Shown here: piece after piece, positions 1 to 6,845 of the stretch
How the letters are laid out: every line of letters begins with the position of its first letter
Numbering within the stretch: the stretch's first letter is position 1
Assembly: GCA_039680225.1 (NCBI GenBank)
Contig: JBDKTK010000218.1
Span: 1-9,185 of the forward strand
Reading direction: 5' to 3'
DNA: 9,185 nucleotides
Origin: JBDKTK01 sp039680225
Lineage (GTDB): Bacteria > Desulfobacterota > Syntrophia > Syntrophales > UBA4778
Translations under genes and position numbers: made by a program
Notes under the pieces: model-generated
What the model was told of the DNA's origin: nothing
Seen by the model: the letters and a program-made list of their open reading frames with translations, nothing else
The model's database searches: none

Positions 1-504
1 GAGGAATACGAATTTGCCAGAAAGCGTGGCGCCAATATTTTAGCGGAAGTCATAGGTTTCGCCTGCAACAACAACGGTGGCGATCTTATTCTGCCCAATC
101 TTGACGGAATAACCAACACACTCAAACTTGGCGTGGAAAACGCGAAAATTAACCCTGACGAAGTCGACTTGGTCAGCGCCCACGCCACCGCCAACAAGAT
201 GGGCGACATCATTGAAGCGCAGGCTATCAGTAACGTTTTCGGCGATCATCCTTATGTCGTGGGTTTGAAAGGCTACATGGGCCATACAATGGCTGCCTGC
301 GGGAGCATCGAAACAATTCTTACGCTTTACATGATGCAGGATGGATTCATCGCCCCTACCTTGAATCTGGAAGAGGTTGATGAACGGTGCGCGATGATCA
401 GGCATGTGCAAGAAATTATCCGGCATCCGGTGAAGACGGCGGCTGTTCAAAATTTCGCCTTCGGCGGCGTCAACACCATTCTGCTACTCAGAAAATTATC
501 CTGA
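1..504 (+). CDS. beta-ketoacyl-ACP synthase (KAS I/II type), C-terminal part
   Basis: Decarboxylating Claisen condensation of an acyl group with malonyl-ACP, in fatty-acid or polyene-type lipid synthesis in the cytoplasm. The frame is open from base 1, so the N-terminal half with the active-site Cys lies outside the window; 167 residues are visible. Seen: the first catalytic His in VSAHATANKMGD (H61 of the visible part), the Lys and second His in GLKGYMGH (K90, H95, with the family's K-x4-H spacing), and the C-terminal NFAFGGVNTILLL glycine turn (about 151-163). Odd: the first His motif reads SAHATAN where FabB/FabF have NAHGTST-like sequence, which suggests a divergent subclass rather than housekeeping FabF. 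The acyltransferase begins 7 bp after the stop, so the two are probably co-transcribed as a lipid-modifying cluster. Which lipid is made cannot be told from here. Confidence 0.93.
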   Translation, partial: EEYEFARKRGANILAEVIGFACNNNGGDLILPNLDGITNTLKLGVENAKINPDEVDLVSAHATANKMGDIIEAQAISNVFGDHPYVVGLKGYMGHTMAACGSIETILTLYMMQDGFIAPTLNLEEVDERCAMIRHVQEIIRHPVKTAAVQNFAFGGVNTILLLRKLS

Positions 505-511
505 AATTAAA

Positions 512-1285
512 ATGTCCCTGCAAAAAAGTATGCAACGCACAACCGATTTTTTCATCACCCTGCTTTTGTGGTCTTATTACCTTTGCGGGTCTATTGTTCT
601 TTTCTTTCTTTTCTACCTGCCGGCATATTTTTTTGCCGCTAATCGCGCCTCTGCTTTACAGAAGTTAACCCACATCCATATGAAAAACTTTTTTAAATTG
701 ACTGGGTGGCTGATTCCCCGCGTTAAATTTTCCATCCAGGACGAAGTCCGCCAACTCCATTCATCCGTAATTGTCTGTAATCACTTATCTTATCTGGATC
801 CTATTTTATTGATTTCGCTTTTACCGCAGCAACGGACAATAGTTAAAAATACTTTTTTCAAGATTCCTTTTTTCGGCTGGTTTATGAGAAATGCCGGTTA
901 TGTGCCTTCAGCGCCCAGTGAAATGCTGGGTGCGGCAATGGTTAAAAATCTGGAAAGTATCAAGGAGCATCTGGCGGCCGGCGGTAATTTGTTCGTCTTT
1001 CCGGAAGGAACGAGAAGCCGCGACGGCAAACTGGGGACTTTTAACAAAGGCGTATTCAGCATTGCCCATTATTGCAATGCACCGCTTGCGCTGATTTTTA
1101 TCAAAGATACGGATAAACTCTTCCGCCCCGGCTCATTTTCCTTCAACACCCGTGATTTTAATGAAATCAAAGTGGAATTAATAGATTTTCTTGAGCCGGA
1201 CTATCAGAGCAAAGATTTTTCCACCTCCGTCTTAGCTAACTATGTGCGCAGGCTCTACGAAGCGCGTACAAAAAAAATCAAATAA
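512..1285 (+). CDS. PlsC-like lysophospholipid / 1-acylglycerol-3-phosphate acyltransferase
   Basis: Predicted membrane-bound transfer of an acyl chain to a lysophospholipid or similar acceptor. The 257 residues are a normal length for the PlsC/LPLAT family. Seen: an N-terminal hydrophobic stretch (about 12-42), the catalytic HX4D box NHLSYLDP (H91, D96), the substrate-binding FPEGTRSRDGK block (163-173), and FNKG (177-180) after it. The ATG at 512 is taken because it lies 7 bp after the upstream stop and precedes the hydrophobic segment; no strong Shine-Dalgarno sequence is visible, and a second Met at residue 7 is possible. Coupling to the ketosynthase suggests it attaches the product of a specialised fatty-acid pathway (inference). 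The gene is visibly richer in A+T than the signalling operon downstream. The exact acceptor is unknown, so no gene symbol is given. Confidence 0.93.
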   Translation: MSLQKSMQRTTDFFITLLLWSYYLCGSIVLFFLFYLPAYFFAANRASALQKLTHIHMKNFFKLTGWLIPRVKFSIQDEVRQLHSSVIVCNHLSYLDPILLISLLPQQRTIVKNTFFKIPFFGWFMRNAGYVPSAPSEMLGAAMVKNLESIKEHLAAGGNLFVFPEGTRSRDGKLGTFNKGVFSIAHYCNAPLALIFIKDTDKLFRPGSFSFNTRDFNEIKVELIDFLEPDYQSKDFSTSVLANYVRRLYEARTKKIK

Positions 1286-1322
1286 TTCTATTTAAAAGAT
1301 TTAACTCCATTAATTTCATTTT

Positions 1323-1495
1323 GCCCCTTCATTTGCCCAGCGTGAAAAAAAAACAACTTCAAATTCTATTGTCAGGAAGTCAACGGCAAGGCCGTCAGGA
1401 AATTGACATGATACAGTGAGCTTCGCCTGGCCATGGAACAGGGGAAACTCTCTTAGGATCACCAGCCCCAGATGGATCTAAAATACGGGTCATTC
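1323..1495 (+). pseudogene. relic of GGDEF-EAL gene (end of GGDEF, linker, start of EAL)
   Basis: By-eye alignment to 7828-8001 (residues 331-388 of the REC-GGDEF-EAL protein). From 1348 to 1497 the two sequences align with no gaps and about 22 differences in 150 bases, near 85% identity. Weaker similarity reaches back to about 1323, with one base lost in the A-run at 1345-1353. The translation keeps blocks such as FYCQE, ELRLA, MEQGK and QPQMDLKYG, matching FYCQE, ELRLA, LEQGE and QPQMDLKYG of the live gene. It is dead: besides the frameshift there are in-frame stops at 1409-1411 (TGA, where the live gene has Leu TTA) and 1454-1456 (TAG, where it has Leu CTG). Most differences fall at first and second codon positions, as expected of neutral decay rather than of a long-selected paralogue. 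There is no start, no GGDEF motif and no EAL motif; the similarity stops abruptly at about 1495. Confidence 0.87.
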
Positions 1496-1821
1496 AAGCG
1501 TTTGACGGACTTGACCGAACATCTGGCAAAGTTCAATATCCTGGTTCCTGCCATTCCGGGAAGAATCTTCGCCGGAATTGAAGGACGGTATTCGAGCAGG
1601 AGGAAGACATTATCGGGGAATTGTACCGGATATTTATTCATGACCAATTTTACCCCGCTTGGCAAGAATAATGCATAAGGGATTAATGTATCCGCAAGTG
1701 CCTATAATCTACATGGAAGTAAATACAGTGATCCGGGATCAGCGGTTCCCTCTCATGCTGTCCTCGATACGACGAACAGGACGGCAGATAATTCCGAGTC
1801 AACCTCACCTGCAGGTTTTAA
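1496..1821 (+). pseudogene. relic of TonB-dependent outer-membrane receptor, C-terminal end
   Basis: Reading the frame that starts at 1496 gives KRLTDLTEHLAKFNILVP, then RIFAGIEGRYSSRRKTLSGN, then after a stop at 1676-1678, NVSASAYNLHGSKYSDPGSA. These correspond to the last beta-strands of TonB-dependent receptors (the usual patterns are RLTNSPKHLAKFN, FAGIE-xxY-SxRKTLAGN and SASVYNLFDKKYxDPGS). The frame shifts between 1745 and 1773, and from 1774 it reads EQDGR-stop-FRVNLTCRF with the terminal TAA at 1819-1821. That is the typical EQDGRxFRxxLTYRF end, with the C-terminal aromatic residue needed for outer-membrane insertion. At least three lesions: stops at 1676 and 1789 and one frameshift. 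Only about 100 codons of a receptor that is normally 600-700 residues remain. An intact receptor would import siderophores, vitamin B12 or similar compounds; the substrate cannot be inferred. Recognition is from memory of the family pattern. Confidence 0.82.
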
Positions 1822-1897
1822 CGCTGTCAGGTAAGGCCGGTGGACTTTGCTGAAATAGGAACGAGTCCATAAAAATCCATTAGAGAAGCTTACAGAC
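1822..1897 (+). promoter_or_regulatory. leader of the signalling operon with weak ribosome binding site
   Basis: This short gap between the receptor relic and the first kinase gene must hold the operon's proximal leader, unless the promoter lies inside the relics. A modest Shine-Dalgarno-like GAGAAG sits at 1883-1888, 9 bases before the ATG at 1898, and supports that start. TCCAT occurs twice (1866-1870 and 1876-1880). I see no convincing -35/-10 pair, sigma-54 site or terminator. Confidence 0.4.
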
Positions 1898-4696
1898 ATG
1901 AATTCTGAAAAAAATGGAAGTGCTGCTGATCATTCATCTTTAACCCCGGAGAACTCGAAGGATGGAGTCGCCTCTTCAGTGCCTCCATCAGATATGAGAC
2001 TTCCGAAACGCCCGTTCTGGCTTGGCCTGCGGGGAAAGCTGATTTCGATTTTCATCGTGATCAAGGTGGTTCCCCTGATCCTGCTGTGCTGGCTTGCCTG
2101 GCACGAGGTTGCTTCCCTCGGTCAGCATGTGGAAAAACGCACAGCCCTCATGGTGCAACAGACCCGCTCTCTTGTGAAAGAAGTGGGTCAAAAGGCGGGT
2201 CAAGATTCGATCCGCTCCCTGGATGTAAAATCGCGGGAAGCCATTGAGCGTCTGACCACGGATACGGCAAAGCAGGTCGCCGATTTTCTTTATCAGCGCG
2301 ACCAGCAGGTTCTGCTGGCCTCCCAGTTTCCTCCGGAGGAAAAACGGTACCGGCAGTTTCTGCAGCCTCTTCGGCGCACGGTTCTGGAACACGGCAAGTG
2401 GGCGCTGAGGGATGATAAATGGGTTCCGGCGGAACAAGGCCCGGCTCAACCGGAAACCGTGATGACGGAGGTGGCGGACAACCGGACGGACTGGCATTAC
2501 CGGCCCCCGGAGCGGCAAGGGCGTCCCGTCTCGCTCCCCCTTTACGCCGAGATGACCTTTGTCGGTCTCGACGGAATGGAAAAAATCAAGATCACCACAG
2601 TTCCCTGGCTGTCCACCAAACTCCGGAACATCAAAAAGCGCGAGAATACCTACTGCAAGGCGGAGACCTACGGTTCTTTCCTGTCCAGATTGAAACCCGG
2701 CGAGGTTTACGACTCCGATGTTATCGGCGCCTACAATCATAGCCATATCATCGGGCCGTACACCCGTGCCGCCGCCAAAAAGAAAGGAGTTCCCTTCCAG
2801 CCTGAATCCGATGCCTACGCCGGCAAGGAAAACCCCGTAGGACAGAGGTTCCGGGGCATTATCCGCTGGGCAACCCCGGTCGTCGATGCCGGCCGCATCG
2901 TCGGCTATGTCACATTGGCCCTGAATCATACCCATCTCAATGAATTTACGCGCACCATCGTGCCCACGGACGAGCGCTACACCGACATCAATGACGCCGC
3001 ATCAGGCAACTATGCCTTCATCTGGGATTACAAGGGGCGCAGCATCTGTCATCCCAGACATCACAGCATCTGCGGATTCGATCCTAAAACGGGCGAAGCG
3101 GCGATCCCCTGGCTGGACGCGGCGATTTATGAATCATGGAAAAAGAGCGGTTTGAAACTCAGCACATTCCTCAGCCAGACCCCACAGTTCTCATCGCCAT
3201 CGCTGAAAAGGAAGCCCGCGGCTGAGCTGACCAAAGCGGGATGGGTCGGATTGGATGGACGCTACCTTAACTTCGCCCCCCAATGCAGAGGGTGGCATGA
3301 ACTGACCAGCAAGGGCGGCTCCGGTTCGTTCCTGATATTCTGGACCGGATTGTGGAAGCTCACCACGGCAGCCACGATTCCCTATTACACCGGTCAGTAT
3401 GCCGCTTCGCCGCGCGGATTCGGTTATGTGACGATCGGCGCCGACGTGAACGAGTTTCACGCCGCCGCTGCGGAGTCGGCCAAACAATTACAGGCCCTCA
3501 CCGAGGGTTATGTCAAAATGGTGGACAAGGAAAGTAAGCAGGTCCAGCAGGAGATTGAGAACTCCCTGGCGGAAACTGCGCAGTCCCTCAGCTTTTCCAC
3601 CTTGCTGATGGTGGGGATCGTCATCATCGTGGCGATTTGGATGGCTGCAGTGCTGACCCGGCGGATCACTGCCATGATTTCGGGCATCCGCCTCTTTCAG
3701 AACGGTAAGATGGACAATCGTCTGGATGCGGGCTCGAACGATGAAATGGGTGATCTGGCCCGCTCCTTCAACGTGATGGCTGATGAGCTGCAAGCCTCAA
3801 TCCGTCGCGTGGTCGAAAGCGAATTGCGGGAGAAAACCAAAGAAAAAGATGCCCTCATCGCCTATAATGCCGGGCTTTTTGAATCGGCAAGTTCCTACTT
3901 TCATAACATCGGCAACACCCTGGCCGGTGTGAATGGCAAGCTGCTGAATATTCGCAAGGTCCTGGAATCAAGCGCCCAGTATCCCGAAGCGTTCCGGATG
4001 CTGCGGGAGGAGCATGAAGCAGCAGTGGCCGGCGGGGGAAAGGCTGATCGCACCCCGGAACTGCTGGCGCGTCTGGAAGACATTCTCCTTAAGCGGGCAT
4101 TGCCCCGTATTGCGGAAAATGTGGAAGAAATTGCCAACAATCAGCATCAAATGATACAGACCATTAAGTTCCAGCAGGATATGTTCAATTCGTCCAGACA
4201 GCGCAATGTGAAATTCGTGCAGGAAATCAATTTGGCCGAGCTGATTGAGAATGTGATAGAGGATTTCCGCCCCACACTGGCGAAACACAACATCACCGTT
4301 CACATGGAACTGGATCGTGAACTATCCGTCCGCAATCAGAAAAACCCGTTGATTCATGGATTCACGAATCTCGTCAAGAACGCCATTGAGGCCATTGACG
4401 CCGCAGCAAACAACAAGCGGGAAATCCATGTTACTTTGTGCGTTAAACCAAACGAATCCAGACGGGCGGTCATCCAGGTGGTGGACACCGGAATCGGTAT
4501 TCTACCGGAGGATAGGCCATCCCTGTTCCAATCCGGATTCACCACGAAGAGCGAGGGGCATGGGCTGGGTCTGCATTCCCTCTTGAACTTCCTGAATGAG
4601 AATAACGGTTCGATTAAAGCCACAAGCCCCGGCCAAAATCAAGGAGCGGAATTTATTATGGAGATAGGCGATGAACAAGCAGATGCTAATTGCTGA
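1898..4696 (+). CDS. membrane sensor histidine kinase (large periplasmic Cache-like region, HAMP, HATPase)
   Basis: Predicted autophosphorylating receptor that senses an extracytoplasmic ligand and starts the phosphorelay of this operon. It has 932 residues: a polar cytoplasmic leader (1-45), TM1 (about 47-68), a periplasmic region of about 500 residues, TM2 (about 566-586), HAMP (about 588-635, with NDEMGDLARSFNVMADEL), a helical dimerisation region whose likely phosphoacceptor is H669 in SYFHNIGNTLAGVN, a second helix (about 745-765), then an HATPase domain. The HATPase shows its N-box (NLVKNAIEA, 824-832), G1 (DTGIGI, 863-868), F-box (FQSGFTTK, 877-884) and G2 (GHGLGL, 887-892). The sensor looks like a double Cache fold: IWDYKGRSICHPRHH (375-389) resembles the Cache strand followed by a DxxGxxIxHP turn, and RGFGYVTIGADVNEF (506-520) lies near its end. 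Four Cys (C253, C384, C392, C463) are notable for a periplasmic domain. There is no C-terminal receiver; the partner is probably the next protein, whose start overlaps this gene by 26 bp. The ligand is unknown. Confidence 0.93.
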   Translation: MNSEKNGSAADHSSLTPENSKDGVASSVPPSDMRLPKRPFWLGLRGKLISIFIVIKVVPLILLCWLAWHEVASLGQHVEKRTALMVQQTRSLVKEVGQKAGQDSIRSLDVKSREAIERLTTDTAKQVADFLYQRDQQVLLASQFPPEEKRYRQFLQPLRRTVLEHGKWALRDDKWVPAEQGPAQPETVMTEVADNRTDWHYRPPERQGRPVSLPLYAEMTFVGLDGMEKIKITTVPWLSTKLRNIKKRENTYCKAETYGSFLSRLKPGEVYDSDVIGAYNHSHIIGPYTRAAAKKKGVPFQPESDAYAGKENPVGQRFRGIIRWATPVVDAGRIVGYVTLALNHTHLNEFTRTIVPTDERYTDINDAASGNYAFIWDYKGRSICHPRHHSICGFDPKTGEAAIPWLDAAIYESWKKSGLKLSTFLSQTPQFSSPSLKRKPAAELTKAGWVGLDGRYLNFAPQCRGWHELTSKGGSGSFLIFWTGLWKLTTAATIPYYTGQYAASPRGFGYVTIGADVNEFHAAAAESAKQLQALTEGYVKMVDKESKQVQQEIENSLAETAQSLSFSTLLMVGIVIIVAIWMAAVLTRRITAMISGIRLFQNGKMDNRLDAGSNDEMGDLARSFNVMADELQASIRRVVESELREKTKEKDALIAYNAGLFESASSYFHNIGNTLAGVNGKLLNIRKVLESSAQYPEAFRMLREEHEAAVAGGGKADRTPELLARLEDILLKRALPRIAENVEEIANNQHQMIQTIKFQQDMFNSSRQRNVKFVQEINLAELIENVIEDFRPTLAKHNITVHMELDRELSVRNQKNPLIHGFTNLVKNAIEAIDAAANNKREIHVTLCVKPNESRRAVIQVVDTGIGILPEDRPSLFQSGFTTKSEGHGLGLHSLLNFLNENNGSIKATSPGQNQGAEFIMEIGDEQADANC
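4660..4663 (+). promoter_or_regulatory. ribosome binding site inside the upstream kinase gene
   Basis: GGAG lies 7 bases before the ATG at 4671 and within the last codons of the first kinase gene. It supports the overlapping start and translational coupling of the two kinases. Confidence 0.65.
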
Positions 4697-6845
4697 CGAC
4701 GATGTCCAGCTGCTGGAATACTATCGGAGCATCTTCGAACAGGACGAAAGCCTGAATTTTCTGCGCACGGAAAGTGTCGAGAATCCCTTTGTCGTCCATA
4801 CGTTTTCCGATGGGGCGCCCCTGGTAGATTTTTTCCTTGCGGGGCATGCGCGTGGACAAAGAATCCCTCTGTGTCTGCTGGATATGCGGATGACCACCAT
4901 GGACGGCCTGACTGCGGCGGAAAAGATTCGCATTGTCGATCCCGAGGTCATGATCATCATCATTACGGCCTATACTGATGTCAGCCCCGCCGAAATAAGG
5001 AGTCGTCTGCAGGAAAACATCTATTACGTCAAAAAACCCTTCAACGAGGACGAGTTATACTCGCTGGTCACTTCCCTTCTGAAAAACTGGAATATCCGGC
5101 AGGCATTGCGGGAAAGCGAGGGAAACTATCGACGCCTCCTGGAAAAGTCCAATGAAGGCATCCTCACCATTGATGCCTCAGGGAAAATTACCTTTGCTAA
5201 TGCAACTCTGGGCAGGATGCTCGGATACAATCTGGAAGAAATGGGTGGCCAATCCTTTTTCAAATTCATGGACACAGACCATGCGAATTTGGTGAAACGG
5301 AAGATTGCACAGCGCATTCAGGGTCTGAGCGAACGATATGAACTGGAGCTGATCCGGCAAGATAACCAGGTGCTCACCGCCATGCTTTCCGCATCCCCTA
5401 TTTACACCGGAAATGGCGCTTTTTACGGGTCATTTTGCGTGATAACCGATATTTCGGAAACGAAGAAGGGTATCGCGCTGTTGCGGAAGGCCAACGAGGA
5501 GCTTGCCGAGGCAGAAAGAATCGCCCGTGAGAACGAGCACTGGCTGGACAACATCCTCCGGTCGGTCCTCACGGGGATATTCATCGTGGACGCCCAAACT
5601 CATGAAATCCTCTACGCCAATGAAATCGCCTGTCAGTTGACCGGCCAGACGGAGGAAAAACTGGTCGGCTTGGTCTGTCATCGATGCGTCTGCCCGGCGG
5701 ATGTTGGTAAATGCCCGATCACGGATTTGGGACAGACCGTCGATCATTCAGAATGGATTCTTCTCAATGTAAGTGGAGAGCAAATTCCTATCATCAAGAA
5801 CGTGGTCCGGATGAATTTTAAGGGTCGGGACATCCTGCTGGAAAGCTTCATCAACATCACGGAAAGAAAACGGATGGAACAGCAGCTGCTCACAGCGAAG
5901 AGCACGCTGGAGGAGCGGGTTCAAAAACGTACACAGGAATTGCAGGACCAGATTGCCGCCAAAGAGAAGGCCCTCTCTGAACTGGCCTCGGCCCAGAGCA
6001 AACTTCTGGAAATGTCCCGTGCAGCGGGCATGGCCGAAGTGGCAACGGGCGTACTGCACAATGTGGGCAATGTACTCAATAGCGTCAATGTTTCCTGTAC
6101 GCTCATCAGGGATCAGCTCGAACAATCCCGCATTGGGAACGTCGCCAGGGTGGCCGGTCTGCTGGTTGAACCCGAAGGCGGGCTGACCCGTTTCCTGATG
6201 GAAGATCCCCGGGGACGGCAGATCCCGGCTTACCTTGCTTCTCTGGCCCCTGTCCTGGAGGACGAACAACAGCTTCTTCTCCGCGAAACCCTGTCCCTGC
6301 GGGATCGGGTCGAGCACATCAAGGAGATTGTCGTCATGCAGCAAAACTACGGCCGCGTGTCCGGCGTCGAGGAAACCATTCCGGTCGAGCAACTGCTGGA
6401 AGATGCCGTCACCTTTAATTCCGAAGCACTGGCCCGTCACGGGATCACGGTTCACCGCCAGTACCAGCCGGTGCCGCCAATCACGGTGGACAAGCACAAG
6501 GTGCTGCAGATTCTTCTGAATCTTATCAGCAATGCCAAGTATGCCTGTACCGAAGATGGCAGAGGCGGCGAGAAATGCATCATTCTGCGGGTTTTCAGTC
6601 CTGATCCTCAACGAGTCCTTATTCAGATCGAGGACAACGGCATGGGCATTCCCCCGGAAAATCTGTCCCGCATTTTTCAGCACGGATTCACCACGCGCAA
6701 GACAGGACACGGTTTCGGTCTGCACAGCGGCGCCCTGGCGGCCCGTGAACTCAGTGGCAACCTGACCGCCCAAAGCGAAGGACAAGGGGCCGGCGCCGTC
6801 TTCACCCTTGACCTTCCTTATAAACAAGGAGACAAATATGAGTAG
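4671..6845 (+). CDS. REC-PAS-PAS-histidine kinase hybrid
   Basis: Soluble 724-residue signalling protein that probably accepts phosphate on its receiver and is also a kinase. REC (about 4-135): acidic cluster D9-D11, phosphoacceptor D71 in LLDMRMTTMDG, T99, and K122 in VKKPF. PAS1 (about 150-265): SNEGILTIDASGKITFAN, ending in VITDISETKKG. PAS2 (about 287-402): SVLTGIFIVDAQTHEILYAN, ending in FINITERKRMEQQ. PAS2 carries a Cys/His cluster CHRCVCPADVGKCP (C336, H337, C339, C341, C348), which may bind metal or sense redox (inference). A coiled coil (about 403-447) leads to the H-box GVLHNVGNVLNSVN (H463), a long helical segment, and an HATPase with N-box (LLNLISNAK, 615-623), G1 (EDNGMGI, 654-660), F-box (FQHGFTTR, 669-676) and G2 (GHGFGLH, 679-685). 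No transmembrane segment is seen. The gene overlaps its neighbours by 26 bp upstream and 8 bp downstream, so the three products are probably made together. The H-box matches that of the preceding kinase. Confidence 0.93.
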   Translation: MNKQMLIADDDVQLLEYYRSIFEQDESLNFLRTESVENPFVVHTFSDGAPLVDFFLAGHARGQRIPLCLLDMRMTTMDGLTAAEKIRIVDPEVMIIIITAYTDVSPAEIRSRLQENIYYVKKPFNEDELYSLVTSLLKNWNIRQALRESEGNYRRLLEKSNEGILTIDASGKITFANATLGRMLGYNLEEMGGQSFFKFMDTDHANLVKRKIAQRIQGLSERYELELIRQDNQVLTAMLSASPIYTGNGAFYGSFCVITDISETKKGIALLRKANEELAEAERIARENEHWLDNILRSVLTGIFIVDAQTHEILYANEIACQLTGQTEEKLVGLVCHRCVCPADVGKCPITDLGQTVDHSEWILLNVSGEQIPIIKNVVRMNFKGRDILLESFINITERKRMEQQLLTAKSTLEERVQKRTQELQDQIAAKEKALSELASAQSKLLEMSRAAGMAEVATGVLHNVGNVLNSVNVSCTLIRDQLEQSRIGNVARVAGLLVEPEGGLTRFLMEDPRGRQIPAYLASLAPVLEDEQQLLLRETLSLRDRVEHIKEIVVMQQNYGRVSGVEETIPVEQLLEDAVTFNSEALARHGITVHRQYQPVPPITVDKHKVLQILLNLISNAKYACTEDGRGGEKCIILRVFSPDPQRVLIQIEDNGMGIPPENLSRIFQHGFTTRKTGHGFGLHSGALAARELSGNLTAQSEGQGAGAVFTLDLPYKQGDKYE
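6826..6831 (+). promoter_or_regulatory. strong ribosome binding site that sets the third gene's start
   Basis: AAGGAG lies 6 bases before the ATG at 6838. It favours that start over an in-frame TTG at 6808, which has no comparable site and would add ten non-domain residues. Confidence 0.8.

Noticed and set aside
1323..1821. Insertion sequence or mobile element as the source of the relic island
   Set aside because: No terminal inverted repeats, target-site duplication or transposase sequence could be seen; only two truncated cellular-gene fragments are recognisable.
1837..1875. Possible sigma-54 or sigma-70 promoter ahead of the kinase operon
   Set aside because: The GG and GC elements are at the wrong spacing for sigma-54. 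The best sigma-70-like pair (TTGCTG and TAAAAA) matches too poorly to call.
1988..2935. Antisense open frame of 315 codons opposite the first kinase gene
   Set aside because: Same reason: it shadows a convincing sensor kinase and has no recognisable motif.
6808..6837. Earlier TTG start for the REC-GGDEF-EAL gene
   Set aside because: There is no good ribosome binding site before it, while AAGGAG sits six bases before the ATG at 6838, directly ahead of the REC domain.
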